Positions 20,627-30,081 of a DNA stretch of 53,874 bases are shown piece by piece (positions within the stretch are counted from its first letter, which is position 1; the number at the start of each line of letters is the position of its first letter). The translations under genes and the position numbers were made by a program. The notes under the pieces were generated by a model. It was given only the letters and a program-made list of their open reading frames with translations, did no database searches and was not told the DNA's origin. The stretch spans positions 1 to 53,874 of the forward strand of contig NZ_JTFC01000001.1 of NCBI RefSeq assembly GCF_003991225.1, given 5' to 3'. Origin of the DNA: Candidatus Kurthia intestinigallinarum (GTDB lineage: Bacteria; Bacillota; Bacilli; Bacillales_A; Planococcaceae).

Positions 20627-20653
20627 GAAAAGTAACGAAATTTGCTATATAGT
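20625..20653 (+). promoter_or_regulatory. sigma-A promoter of glmU
   Basis: TTGAAA (20625-20630), 17 nt, TATAGT (20648-20653), 37 nt before the glmU start. Confidence 0.7.
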
Positions 20654-20690
20654 CATAATAGAAAATCAGCTAATTGGAGGACTTACTGAC

Positions 20691-22046
20691 ATGAAAAATA
20701 TTTATGCCGTTATTTTGGCTGCTGGCCAAGGCACACGTATGAAGTCTAAATTATATAAAGTTCTTCATTCTGTATGTGGAAAACCAATGGTAGAACATGT
20801 GGTAGACCATATTCAAACGCTTGATGTAGCACGTACAGTATCAATTGTTGGTCATGGTGCAGAAAAAGTAAAAGAACAACTTGGCGATAAGAGTGAATAT
20901 GTACTACAAGCCGAACAGCTTGGTACAGGTCACGCCGTTCAACAAGCAGAATCATTACTAGGCGACCTTGAAGGGACAACAATCGTTATTTGTGGTGATA
21001 CGCCATTGATTCGTCCAGAAACAATGAAAGCGCTTATCGAACATCATGAATCTGAAAACGCAAAAGCAACAATTTTAACTGCAGTAGCGGAGGATCCAAC
21101 TGGTTACGGTCGTGTCCTACGCGCTGCTGACGGTCAAGTTGAAGCAATTGTCGAACATAAAGATGCAACAGAAGAACAACGTTTAGTAACTGAAATCAAT
21201 ACAGGCACATATTGCTTTGACAACAAAGCATTATTTACTGCATTGAAATCAGTAAACAATGACAACGTTCAAGGTGAGTACTACTTACCGGACGTTATTA
21301 GCATTCTAAAAGAGCAAGGTGAAATCGTTGCAGCTTCAATCTGCGATGACTTCTCTGAAACGCTTGGTGTTAATGACCGCTTTGCTTTAGCACAAGCGGA
21401 AACACTTATGCGCGCTCGCATCAATGAGAAACATATGCGTAACGGTGTCACAATCATTAATCCAGATAATACGTATATCGGTACCGACGTTGAAATCGGC
21501 CGCGATACGATTTTACTGCCAGGTACAATGCTTGAAGGGAAAGTAGTTATCGGGGAAGATTGTGTTATCGGACCGAATACGCACGTTAAAGATAGCCAAA
21601 TCGGCGATCGTACAAACGTGAAAAATTCGGTTGTAGAAGAAAGTGTTATTGGAGAAGACGTAGCCGTTGGACCTTTCGCACATCTTCGTCCAGCATCGAA
21701 TGTGGGCAACCACGCAAAAGTTGGGAACTTCGTTGAATTGAAGAAAACAACACTAGGTGAGGGAAGTAAAGCTTCTCACTTAACTTACTTAGGCGATGCT
21801 GAGATTGGTGCTGACGTCAACATTGGTTGTGGTACAATTACTGTGAACTATGATGGCGTTAATAAGTTCAAAACAATCATCAAGGACAAAGCGTTCGTTG
21901 GTTGTAATGCAAACTTAATGGCACCAGTCACTTTAGGTGAAAAATCGCTAATTGCAGCGGGCACGACGGTCTCAAAAGATGTACCGGACAACGCGCTTGC
22001 AATTGGTCGCTCTCGTCAAGAGAACAAAGAAAACTACGTGAAGTAA
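20691..22046 (+). CDS. glmU: bifunctional GlmU: glucosamine-1-P acetyltransferase / UDP-GlcNAc pyrophosphorylase
   Basis: The enzyme makes UDP-N-acetylglucosamine, the precursor of peptidoglycan and teichoic acids, in two steps. It has 451 aa (B. subtilis 456). The N-terminal pyrophosphorylase (about 1-228) begins with [18 protein letters not shown], and the [12 protein letters not shown] segment binds Mg2+/UTP. The C-terminal left-handed beta helix (about 250-451) shows hexapeptide repeats ([20 protein letters not shown]) and the [12 protein letters not shown] active-site region. ATG 20691 follows TTGGAGG; longer in-frame starts upstream would run through the promoter. It is followed by prs, as in B. 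subtilis. Confidence 0.97.
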   Translation: MKNIYAVILAAGQGTRMKSKLYKVLHSVCGKPMVEHVVDHIQTLDVARTVSIVGHGAEKVKEQLGDKSEYVLQAEQLGTGHAVQQAESLLGDLEGTTIVICGDTPLIRPETMKALIEHHESENAKATILTAVAEDPTGYGRVLRAADGQVEAIVEHKDATEEQRLVTEINTGTYCFDNKALFTALKSVNNDNVQGEYYLPDVISILKEQGEIVAASICDDFSETLGVNDRFALAQAETLMRARINEKHMRNGVTIINPDNTYIGTDVEIGRDTILLPGTMLEGKVVIGEDCVIGPNTHVKDSQIGDRTNVKNSVVEESVIGEDVAVGPFAHLRPASNVGNHAKVGNFVELKKTTLGEGSKASHLTYLGDAEIGADVNIGCGTITVNYDGVNKFKTIIKDKAFVGCNANLMAPVTLGEKSLIAAGTTVSKDVPDNALAIGRSRQENKENYVK

Positions 22047-22085
22047 TTAAATTTAAAATAATTTATAATCAAACAGGAGGCCATC

Positions 22086-23045
22086 ATGCCGTATCAATAT
22101 GCTAACTCAAATTTAAAAATCTTTTCACTAAACTCAAATGAACCCCTTGCTTCTGCAATCGCCGAGGAAATGGGCGTAGAGCTAGGTAAAAGTTCTGTAA
22201 AACACTTCAGTGATGGAGAAATTCAAATCAGTATTGAGGAAAGTATTCGTGGTTGTGACGTATTTATCGTGCAGTCAACTTCAGCTCCAGTAAACGAAAA
22301 CTTAATGGAGTTATTAATCATGGTCGACGCTGTGAAACGTGCTTCTGCACGCACAGTAAACGTAGTAATGCCTTATTACGGCTATGCTCGTCAAGATCGT
22401 AAAGCACGTTCACGTGAACCAATTACGGCAAAACTTGTAGCAAACCTTCTAGAAACAGCTGGCGCAACTCGCGTAGTATTACTAGATTTACATGCTCCAC
22501 AAATCCAAGGTTTCTTCGATATCTTAATCGACCACTTAGTAGGTGTTCCATTATTATCTGATCACTTCAAATCAAAAGGTTTCGAAGGTAATGATTTAGT
22601 AATCGTATCACCTGACCACGGTGGCGTAACTCGTGCGCGTAAAATGGCTGAACGTCTTAAAGCACCAATCGCTATCATCGATAAACGTCGTCCAAAACCA
22701 AACGTTGCTGAAGTAATGAACATCGTTGGTAATGTTGAAGGCAAAACATGTATCTTAATCGATGACATCATCGATACTGCTGGTACAATCACTATCGGTG
22801 CTGCAGCTCTTAAAGAGTCTGGCGCGAAAGAAGTTTACGCTTGCTGTACTCACCCAGTTCTTTCTGGTCCAGCAATCGAACGTATCGAAAACTCTGTAAT
22901 TAAAGAATTAGTTGTAACTGACTCAATCCAATTATCAGAAGAGAAAAAATCACCAAAGATTCACCAACTTTCTGTTGCAAAATTATTAGCTGATGCGATC
23001 GTACGCATTTACGAAAACAAATCAGTAAGTAAATTATTTGATTAA
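22086..23045 (+). CDS. prs: ribose-phosphate pyrophosphokinase
   Basis: It makes PRPP from ribose-5-phosphate and ATP for nucleotides, NAD, tryptophan and histidine. It has 319 aa (B. subtilis 317). Signatures are [14 protein letters not shown] near residue 43, [11 protein letters not shown] with the flexible loop near residue 97-107, [12 protein letters not shown] near residue 133 and the PRPP loop [11 protein letters not shown] near residue 223. ATG 22086 follows CAGGAGG. A/T-ending codons suggest high expression. It is the likely source of the ligand for PurR and substrate for NadC and Hpt encoded in this window. Confidence 0.97.
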   Translation: MPYQYANSNLKIFSLNSNEPLASAIAEEMGVELGKSSVKHFSDGEIQISIEESIRGCDVFIVQSTSAPVNENLMELLIMVDAVKRASARTVNVVMPYYGYARQDRKARSREPITAKLVANLLETAGATRVVLLDLHAPQIQGFFDILIDHLVGVPLLSDHFKSKGFEGNDLVIVSPDHGGVTRARKMAERLKAPIAIIDKRRPKPNVAEVMNIVGNVEGKTCILIDDIIDTAGTITIGAAALKESGAKEVYACCTHPVLSGPAIERIENSVIKELVVTDSIQLSEEKKSPKIHQLSVAKLLADAIVRIYENKSVSKLFD

Positions 23046-23064
23046 TATTTAACGTATTTGATAA

Positions 23065-23100
23065 GGGAACTCGGTAAAATTATCGAGTTCCCTTTTTTTA
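23065..23100 (+). terminator. terminator after prs
   Basis: GGGAACTCG pairs perfectly with CGAGTTCCC, followed by seven T. Confidence 0.92.
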
Positions 23101-23186
23101 TATTAGAATGCTGTCAAAGCCTATTACGATGCATGTTAGGGACTTGTTTTAATCACTCGAAAAGTAGTGCTTTTTACTCGTAAATG

Positions 23187-23212
23187 TTTTAATTCCATTC
23201 AGACTGGGAAGA
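23187..23212 (+). promoter_or_regulatory. candidate sigma-B promoter of ctc
   Basis: GTTTTA (23187-23192), 14 nt, GGGAAG (23207-23212) resembles GTTTAA-N12-14-GGGWAW with one mismatch in each hexamer. B. subtilis ctc is a classical sigma-B gene. Confidence 0.45.
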
Positions 23213-23274
23213 GATTATATGTGACACAAACAAATATAAATTTTTTCGATAGATGAGAAAGGGGAAATTTTTTT

Positions 23275-23907
23275 ATGAGTACATCAATCAAAGCAAAAGC
23301 TCGAGAAGCGCATAAGCGTTCAGTAAAAACAGAATTGCGTAAGACGGGGTACGTGCCAGCAATCGTGTACGGCTTTAAAACAGAGTCTACCCCAATCGCA
23401 GTAAACGAAAAAGAATTGGAAAAAACAATTCGTACGGAGGGCCGTAATGCAATCTTATCGTTAGATGTAGATGGCAAAAAGGTGAATGCCGTATTAAAAG
23501 AAGTACAAAAAGAGCCACTTAAAGGTAAATTAATTCACTTAGACTTCTTAGCAGTAAGCATGCGTCAAGAACTTGAGGTTGAGGTGCCAGTTGTTGCAAC
23601 AGGTACATCTGTCGGCGTTAAAGAAGGCGGCGTATTACAACAACCAAATCGTGAGCTGAAATTAACGGTGAAACCATCTGATATTCCTGAAAATATCGAA
23701 GTCGATATTACAGAATTAGCAATTGGTGATACGTTAACAGTTGGCGACATCCGCGACAAAGTAGACTTTACAATTGTCGATGAGGATGACGTTGTATTAG
23801 TAACAGTATCAGCACCAGTATCTGAGGCTGAGCTTGAGGCAGATCTTGAAACAACTGAACCAGTTGCAGATAACGGTACGGTTGATGAAGAGGCTAAAGA
23901 AGAATAA
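23275..23907 (+). CDS. rplY: 50S ribosomal protein L25 / general stress protein Ctc
   Basis: This protein binds 5S rRNA in the ribosome and is induced by stress in Bacillus. It has 210 aa, the long TL5/Ctc form: an N-terminal L25 beta barrel (about 1-92, KRSVKTELRKTGYVPAIVYG) followed by a C-terminal TL5 domain (about 95-185, VEVPVVATGTSVGVKEGG) and an acidic tail. AAAGGGG lies about 11 nt before ATG 23275. It lies between prs and pth in the usual order. Stress control through sigma-B is suggested by the upstream element. Confidence 0.94.
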   Translation: MSTSIKAKAREAHKRSVKTELRKTGYVPAIVYGFKTESTPIAVNEKELEKTIRTEGRNAILSLDVDGKKVNAVLKEVQKEPLKGKLIHLDFLAVSMRQELEVEVPVVATGTSVGVKEGGVLQQPNRELKLTVKPSDIPENIEVDITELAIGDTLTVGDIRDKVDFTIVDEDDVVLVTVSAPVSEAELEADLETTEPVADNGTVDEEAKEE

Positions 23908-23933
23908 GCTAGAATTGAAAAGCTTATAAATAA

Positions 23934-23977
23934 AAAAGGCGGGGATTGCGCAGTTGGCGTGATGCCCGCCTTTATTT
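23934..23977 (+). terminator. terminator after rplY
   Basis: AAAGGCGGG pairs with CCCGCCTTT across an interior of about 20 nt, followed by ATTTTTG. Confidence 0.75.
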
Positions 23978-24064
23978 TTGCGATAGTGAGTCTCCTCGGC
24001 TATTTCATACAACATATGTTAAAATAAAGGATGATTAGCAACTGAAAAGGAAGAGGTTTCACAT

Positions 24065-24628
24065 ATGAAATTATTTATTGGCCTTGGAAATCCAGGGAAG
24101 CAATATGAACATACACATCACAATGTTGGGTTCGATACAATCGATGTATTAGCAGATAAATGGGGCATCGATATGAACCAAACGAAATTTAACGCTGTTT
24201 TTGGAATGGCTCACCGCCCAGAAGGTAAGGTTGTGTTAATGAAACCATTAACGTATATGAACTTATCTGGTGAAGCAGTGCGCCCATTAATGGATTATTA
24301 TGATATCGATATCGAAGACATTGTCGTTATTTACGATGATATGGATATTGATAAAGGCACCCTTCGCTTACGCCAAAAAGGTAGTGCTGGTGGCCATAAT
24401 GGTATTAAATCATTGATTCAGCATTTAGGTACACAAAACTTCAACCGTGTGCGCATCGGCATTAGTCGTCCGCCACAAGGCATGAAAGTACCGGATTACG
24501 TATTATCGCGTTTTTCTAAAGAAGAATGGCCTGATATGGAAAAAGCATTCGACAAGGCGGCGGATGCCTGTGCTTTCTTCACAGAAAAACCATTTGCAGA
24601 AGTAATGAACAAGTTTAATCAAAAATAA
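24065..24628 (+). CDS. pth: peptidyl-tRNA hydrolase (SpoVC)
   Basis: This essential enzyme releases peptides from stalled peptidyl-tRNA. It has 187 aa (B. subtilis 188). Catalytic and conserved residues are [18 protein letters not shown] (His in THHN near residue 20), [13 protein letters not shown] near residue 61, [20 protein letters not shown] near residue 91 and GGHNGIKS near residue 111. ATG 24065 follows AAGAGGT. In spore formers fin (an anti-sigma-F related gene) lies between pth and mfd; here there is only a terminator in the 82-nt gap. Confidence 0.96.
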   Translation: MKLFIGLGNPGKQYEHTHHNVGFDTIDVLADKWGIDMNQTKFNAVFGMAHRPEGKVVLMKPLTYMNLSGEAVRPLMDYYDIDIEDIVVIYDDMDIDKGTLRLRQKGSAGGHNGIKSLIQHLGTQNFNRVRIGISRPPQGMKVPDYVLSRFSKEEWPDMEKAFDKAADACAFFTEKPFAEVMNKFNQK

Positions 24629-24650
24629 TGGATTCAGCGAATAAGGAATG

Positions 24651-24683
24651 AGCTTTGGCCGAATGTGAGGTCAAAGCCTTTTA
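24651..24683 (+). terminator. terminator between pth and mfd
   Basis: GCTTTGGCC (24652-24660) pairs with GGTCAAAGC (24669-24677) with one G-U, followed by a short T run. Confidence 0.7.
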
Positions 24684-24710
24684 TATATAGCAAAAACGGG
24701 AGGAACACGA

Positions 24711-27700
24711 ATGGAAGCTTTACGCAAGCTACTTATGCAGGATCAGCATGTTAGCCATTTTATCGAGCAGCTTGAGCAAGGTTTAAGCAATGTGCTCGTA
24801 ACAGGGTTATCAGGAAGTGCAAGACCTGCCTTTATCGACACAATTTTTAAAGCATTAAATAAACCGATTTATATTATGGCACCAAACTTATTACAAGGAC
24901 AAAAAATGTATGACGACCTCGCAAAATTATTAGGGGATGACGTTGTGCATTATTATCCTGCGGATGAATTTATCGCTGCAGATATGACCGTAGCGAGTCC
25001 GGAGTTACGTGCGGCACGTATCGAAACACTCGATCATTTAATTCATGATGCACGTGGTGTGTACATTATTCCAATCGCTGGTATGCGTAAGATGATGCAA
25101 CCTAAAGAGGAATGGAAAAAACTACGTGTGCCATTAGTTGTTGGTGAGGACGTCGATATAAATGCGGTGCTCGAACAGCTCGTTGTGATGGGCTACAGCC
25201 GCGGTAAAATGGTGACATCTCCTGGCGAATTTGCGCTGCGTGGTGGCATTTTAGACGTGTATCCTCCGTATATGGAAACGCCAATACGTGTGGAGTTTTT
25301 CGATACAGAAATTGATTCGATTCGTACGTTTTCAGCAGATGACCAGCGCTCGATTGATAAGCTAGAACACATGATGATATTACCTGCTACGGAGTTTGTG
25401 TTAACAAAAGTACAACGTCAGCAATTGGCAGCACGACTTGAGAAGGCACTAGCGGATAGCTTGAAGCAGGTGCAGTCGGATGACATTAAAACATTACTCT
25501 ACGAAAACATTCAAGCGGATATTGATTTATTACAGCAAGCAGAGTTGCCAGATTACACGAATCGTTTTGGCTCATTACTTTATGATAAGCCGGCATTTTT
25601 AGGTGACTATTTTGCGAAAGATGGCGTTGTTATTTATGACGAGCTTGGTCGCGTGCAAGAAGTAATGGAGGCATGGGAAAATGAGGAGCAGGAATGGTTC
25701 TTATCGTTAATTGAAGCGGGCAAAATGGTTCACGCGGTAAAGCCATCGTTTAATTTAAAAGAGATTATGGCAAATCTATCGCAACAATCCGTTTACTTTG
25801 CGTTATTTGCACGTAGTTTTGCCGGCGTTCGATTCCAACAAACCGAGGCCTTTTCATGTAAACCGATGCAACATTTCCACGGTCAAATGGCGATGTTACA
25901 AAATGAAATGGAGCGCTGGTTAAATAGTGCCTTCACAGTGCTATTTATGACTGAAGACGAGGAACGTTTGCCAGTTATTCAATCGATGTTTGATGAATAT
26001 AATATTCATGTGCAGCTAGGGGCGCCCCAAGGACCTGGTGTTTATGCGATGGCTGGCAATTTATCGGCGGGGTTTGAGCTACCGTTACAGCGTATTGCGG
26101 TCGTAACGGAAGAAGAGCTATTTAAGCAGAAGCCGAAGAAAAAAACACGCCCTCAAAAAATGACCAATGCCGAGCGTATTAAAAGTTATAGTGAAATTAA
26201 GCCGGGTGACTATATTGTCCACGTGCATCACGGGATTGGTAAATACATCGGTATTGAAACGCTTGAGGTAGGCGGCAAACATAAGGATTATTTGAATATT
26301 ATGTACCGCGGTGATGATAAATTATTCGTACCGGTTGACCAAATTGATTTAATTCAAAAATATGTGGCTTCAGAGGATAAAACCCCGAAAGTGCATAAAT
26401 TAGGCGGCGCAGAGTGGCAAAAAACGAAGCGAAAAGTATCTTCTGCGGTGCAGGACATTGCGGATGATTTAATTAAGCTCTATGCCAAACGTGAGGCGGA
26501 GCGCGGCTATGCTTTCTCTCCTGATGGCGATGAAATCCGTTCATTCGAAATGAATTTCCCGTATGAGGAAACGGACGATCAACTGCGGACGATTCGTGAA
26601 GTGAAGGCGGATATGGAACGTGAACGCCCGATGGACCGACTTGTGTGCGGCGATGTTGGTTACGGTAAAACGGAGGTAGCAATCCGTGCAGCATATAAGG
26701 CGATTTTAGATGGCAAGCAAGTGGCCTTCCTTGTGCCAACGACGATTTTAGCACAGCAACATTTTGAGACGCTTCAGGAGCGATTCCAAGAAGAGGCCGT
26801 TAATGTCGGTATGCTAAGTCGTTTCCGTACGCGTAAGCAGCAAAATGAAACGATTAAAGGCTTAAAAGACGGCACGATTGATATTGTGGTCGGCACACAT
26901 CGTTTATTATCGAAGGATGTTATTTACAATGACTTAGGCTTACTGATTGTCGATGAAGAACAGCGCTTTGGTGTGACACATAAGGAAAAAATTAAAACAT
27001 TACGTGCGAATGTGGATGTGCTGACATTAACGGCGACACCGATTCCACGGACACTGCATATGTCGATGGTTGGGGTACGTGATTTATCGGTTATTGAAAC
27101 ACCGCCCGCAAACCGCTTCCCAGTACAGACATATGTCATGGAATACAACGGAGCGCTTGTGCGCGAGGCGATTGAGCGTGAAATGTCACGTGGTGGTCAG
27201 GTATTCTACTTACACAATCGTGTCGAGGATATGGCACGTGAGGTAGAAAAAATCCAGATGCTTGTACCAGAAGCACGCATTGGGCATGCGCATGGTAAGA
27301 TGACTGAATCTGAACTTGAATCAATGATTTACGGTTTCCTTGAGGGTGAATATGATGTTCTTGTGACGACAACGATTATTGAAACCGGTGTCGATATGCC
27401 AAACGCCAATACGTTAATCGTCAACAATGCTGACCATATGGGCCTCTCACAACTGTATCAGTTGCGTGGACGTGTAGGGCGTTCAAATCGTGTCGCCTAT
27501 GCGTACTTTATGTACCAACGAGACAAAGTGTTAACCGAAGTATCAGAACAACGTCTACAAGCGATTAAAGAGTTTACAGAGCTTGGCTCAGGCTTTAAAA
27601 TTGCGATGCGTGATTTATCGATTCGTGGTGCGGGTAACCTACTCGGTGCACAGCAACATGGCTTTATTGATTCTGTCGGCTTCGACTTGTATTCACAAAT

Positions 27701-28229
27701 GCTTGAAGAAGCGGTGAATGAGCGTCGTGCCGCAAAAGGAGAAGATACTAAACCGCGTCTACCAGACCCAGAAATCATGCTGCCATATGATGCATATATT
27801 CCAGATGAATATATCCCGGATGGCTTCCAAAAAATCCAGATGTATAAGCGCATTAAAGCGATTGATGGACAGGAAATGTATGACGAATTGATCGATGAAA
27901 TGACGGACCGATTCGGTGATATGCCAGCTGAAACTGAACGTCTAATGCATATCGCGTTAATTCGTGCGTCTGCGATGAAGGTGGGCGTTGAGTCGATTAA
28001 AGAGAAAAACAAAATCGTACGCATCCAGTTTTCAGAAACGGGCTCTGGTATGGTTGACGGCGCTAAAATCGTTTCAGACTCGATGCAGTTTGGCCGTGCA
28101 GTCGGCTTCTCATTTGAAGAAAATAAATTGGCGCTCACAATTGATGAGCGTAAAGTAAGTGGTGAGCTGCCATTTGATGTACTTGAAAAATTAGTACTTA
28201 GCTTACCAGATGCATTAAAAGAAGCATAA
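24711..28229 (+). CDS. mfd: transcription-repair coupling factor Mfd
   Basis: This ATP-dependent translocase removes stalled RNA polymerase at lesions and recruits UvrA. It has 1172 aa (B. subtilis 1177). Order: UvrB-homology N-terminal domains (1-350), RNA-polymerase interacting domain (about 490-560, GDYIVHVHHGIGKYIGIE), helicase domain 1 with Walker A CGDVGYGKTEVA (about 646) and DEEQRFGV (about 747), TATPIPRTLHMS, helicase domain 2 with TTTIIETGVDMPNANT and QLRGRVGRS, then a C-terminal TRCF domain. ATG 24711 follows GGGAGGA. A leftward 213-codon ORF inside it is a shadow. Confidence 0.97.
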   Translation: MEALRKLLMQDQHVSHFIEQLEQGLSNVLVTGLSGSARPAFIDTIFKALNKPIYIMAPNLLQGQKMYDDLAKLLGDDVVHYYPADEFIAADMTVASPELRAARIETLDHLIHDARGVYIIPIAGMRKMMQPKEEWKKLRVPLVVGEDVDINAVLEQLVVMGYSRGKMVTSPGEFALRGGILDVYPPYMETPIRVEFFDTEIDSIRTFSADDQRSIDKLEHMMILPATEFVLTKVQRQQLAARLEKALADSLKQVQSDDIKTLLYENIQADIDLLQQAELPDYTNRFGSLLYDKPAFLGDYFAKDGVVIYDELGRVQEVMEAWENEEQEWFLSLIEAGKMVHAVKPSFNLKEIMANLSQQSVYFALFARSFAGVRFQQTEAFSCKPMQHFHGQMAMLQNEMERWLNSAFTVLFMTEDEERLPVIQSMFDEYNIHVQLGAPQGPGVYAMAGNLSAGFELPLQRIAVVTEEELFKQKPKKKTRPQKMTNAERIKSYSEIKPGDYIVHVHHGIGKYIGIETLEVGGKHKDYLNIMYRGDDKLFVPVDQIDLIQKYVASEDKTPKVHKLGGAEWQKTKRKVSSAVQDIADDLIKLYAKREAERGYAFSPDGDEIRSFEMNFPYEETDDQLRTIREVKADMERERPMDRLVCGDVGYGKTEVAIRAAYKAILDGKQVAFLVPTTILAQQHFETLQERFQEEAVNVGMLSRFRTRKQQNETIKGLKDGTIDIVVGTHRLLSKDVIYNDLGLLIVDEEQRFGVTHKEKIKTLRANVDVLTLTATPIPRTLHMSMVGVRDLSVIETPPANRFPVQTYVMEYNGALVREAIEREMSRGGQVFYLHNRVEDMAREVEKIQMLVPEARIGHAHGKMTESELESMIYGFLEGEYDVLVTTTIIETGVDMPNANTLIVNNADHMGLSQLYQLRGRVGRSNRVAYAYFMYQRDKVLTEVSEQRLQAIKEFTELGSGFKIAMRDLSIRGAGNLLGAQQHGFIDSVGFDLYSQMLEEAVNERRAAKGEDTKPRLPDPEIMLPYDAYIPDEYIPDGFQKIQMYKRIKAIDGQEMYDELIDEMTDRFGDMPAETERLMHIALIRASAMKVGVESIKEKNKIVRIQFSETGSGMVDGAKIVSDSMQFGRAVGFSFEENKLALTIDERKVSGELPFDVLEKLVLSLPDALKEA

Positions 28230-28262
28230 AAAAGAGGTCGGGTGCATCCGACCTCTTTTTTT
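28228..28262 (+). terminator. terminator after mfd
   Basis: AAAAAAGAGGTCGG (28228-28241) pairs perfectly with CCGACCTCTTTTTT (28248-28261). Confidence 0.92.
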
Positions 28263-28278
28263 AACGTCTAGTATTTAA

Positions 28279-28398
28279 TTACTTTATTAAATCACTCGTT
28301 GCGGTATCGATTTCTTCACTTAGTAATTCACGTGTGCCATCTGGATGAAGAAGATACAGGCGAATCCAGCCCCCCTTCTTCTTACCTATCGGCCACAA
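28279..28398 (-). pseudogene. 39-codon leftward ORF, possible microprotein or gene remnant
   Basis: On the minus strand a TTG at 28398 opens 39 codons: MWPIGKKKGGWIRLYLLHPD at the start, then TRELLSEEID near the middle and a TAA at 28281-28279. The sequence looks protein-like (basic patch, strand-rich segment, acidic helix) but the start has no ribosome binding site and a stop lies nine codons upstream in frame. It occupies the gap where spore formers carry spoVT, yet it does not resemble SpoVT. It could be the 3' remnant of a lost gene or a chance ORF. No family is recognised. Confidence 0.3.
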
Positions 28399-28460
28399 GC
28401 CTAAAACATTGATTATATGCTATACTGACGTAGAAATTTTAAACGAAAAGAGGTTGCCGG

Positions 28461-30062
28461 ATGTCTAAGAGCAATGGAATGAAGGACTATGCGAAGGGCG
28501 TCATGGTACTGACGCTTGCGATGCTGTTTGTGAAAGTACTCAGCATGGTATATCGCATCCCTTTCCAAAACTTAGTAGGAGACGAAGGATTTTATATTTA
28601 TCAGCAAGTATATCCGTTCGTCGCCGTATTTATGACATGGACGGCAAGTGGACTCGCGATTGCGATTTCTCGTGTGCTAACGGAGTCGAACGAATCCTGG
28701 GATGAATTGATGCGTGTCATGCTACGCTATTTAGTAGCACTCGCGCTCGTATTATTTATTGGTTTATATAGTCTGTCATCATTTTTTGCATCGATGATGG
28801 GTGATAGCGGCCTTGCACCACTACTTAAAGTTGGTAGTTACATTGCGCTCACCATTCCATTTTTAGCGCTTTATAAAGGTCATGCGCAGGCGACAGGGGA
28901 TTTACATGTTGTCGCTAAGTCACAGGTCGCTGAGCAGCTTGTACGCGTCGCGATTATTTTAGTTGGTACATGGCTTGTCATGCGTGCCGGCGCATCCCTT
29001 TATATCGCAGGCGAGGTTGCAACGATTGGGACGGTAGTTGGTGAGGTTGCAGGGGTTTTAGTGCTGTACGTATTGCTACGTAAAAAAGCGCATATTTCAT
29101 GGAAGCGTACGACCATTTCACGCGCGCGCCAGTGGCATCTAATGAAACGCTTAACGATTTATAGTATCGGCATTAGCTTGAGTAGCTTATTGCTTATTTT
29201 ATTTCAGCTTGTCGATTCCTTTACAATTTTTGAGACATTAGTAGATAAAGGAATGGCCATCAACGAAGCGATGGCGGAGAAGGGGATATACGACCGCGGG
29301 CAGCCGCTTGTACAAGTTGGTCTTGTGCTTGCCTCGTCCTTATCGATGGCGATTGTGCCACTGATTACGACGGCGATGAAGCGTCATCAAAAGGCGGAGG
29401 CGGCGAATTATATGCGTCTTACCTTTAGTGTGTCGATGCTCGTTGGTGTTGCAGCAACGGCTGGATTAATGCTTGTTATGCCTTATATGAATGCGATGAT
29501 GTTTAAAACAAATGCGCTATCAGGGGTGTTGTCGTTATTCGTGCTACAAATTGTTTGGCTGTCGATTATTATGCCGATGATGGCGGTTTTACAAGGACTT
29601 GGCTATACAAAACACCCTTCGCTATTGCTCATTGGCGGTTTAATCGTTAAACTTTTATGTAATGATGTCTTTATCCAATGGTTTGGTATTGCAGGCGCTG
29701 CACTTGCAAGTAATGCCGGTCTAGCTTTCACTGCACTACTACTTATTCGCTTTATCAAAAAAGTGTATCCTATCTCGCTCGTTTCACCCACATTTACACG
29801 TGGCGTGCTGTTGGCTACATTGGCGATGGCGTTTGCAGTTGAAATTTGGATTTTCGGCATCACATTCATGTGCGCCACTTATAATGTGTCATTTAGAATG
29901 ACCGCCACGATTACGGCACTTACAGCAGTCTGTGTAGGAGCAATCGCATTTCTTACCGTTTGTGCAAAACGAGAGGTGCTGTCAGTCGAGGATTGGTCGG
30001 TTCTTCCATTAGGACGACGAGTGGCCGCATTCCAGCTTTATGTAAATCGCGTTAAAAAATAA
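28461..30062 (+). CDS. yabM: MOP-superfamily lipid-linked saccharide flippase (YabM/SpoVB type)
   Basis: This polytopic membrane protein of 533 aa, with about 14 predicted hydrophobic helices, belongs to the polysaccharide transporter branch of the MOP superfamily (YabM, SpoVB, YkvU, MurJ-like). The N-terminus KDYAKGVMVLTLAMLFVKVL and the VYRIPFQNLVGDEGFYIYQQ segment (about 31-50) are characteristic. It probably flips a lipid-linked cell-wall precursor. ATG 28461 follows AAGAGGT. It normally follows spoVT, which is missing. It is followed after 19 nt by yabN. Confidence 0.88.
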   Translation: MSKSNGMKDYAKGVMVLTLAMLFVKVLSMVYRIPFQNLVGDEGFYIYQQVYPFVAVFMTWTASGLAIAISRVLTESNESWDELMRVMLRYLVALALVLFIGLYSLSSFFASMMGDSGLAPLLKVGSYIALTIPFLALYKGHAQATGDLHVVAKSQVAEQLVRVAIILVGTWLVMRAGASLYIAGEVATIGTVVGEVAGVLVLYVLLRKKAHISWKRTTISRARQWHLMKRLTIYSIGISLSSLLLILFQLVDSFTIFETLVDKGMAINEAMAEKGIYDRGQPLVQVGLVLASSLSMAIVPLITTAMKRHQKAEAANYMRLTFSVSMLVGVAATAGLMLVMPYMNAMMFKTNALSGVLSLFVLQIVWLSIIMPMMAVLQGLGYTKHPSLLLIGGLIVKLLCNDVFIQWFGIAGAALASNAGLAFTALLLIRFIKKVYPISLVSPTFTRGVLLATLAMAFAVEIWIFGITFMCATYNVSFRMTATITALTAVCVGAIAFLTVCAKREVLSVEDWSVLPLGRRVAAFQLYVNRVKK

Positions 30063-30081
30063 AGAAACAGGTGAACTTATT

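Noticed and set aside
27497-28138. 213-codon leftward ORF inside mfd.
   Set aside because: Shadow of the mfd reading frame; no start context and no recognisable protein.
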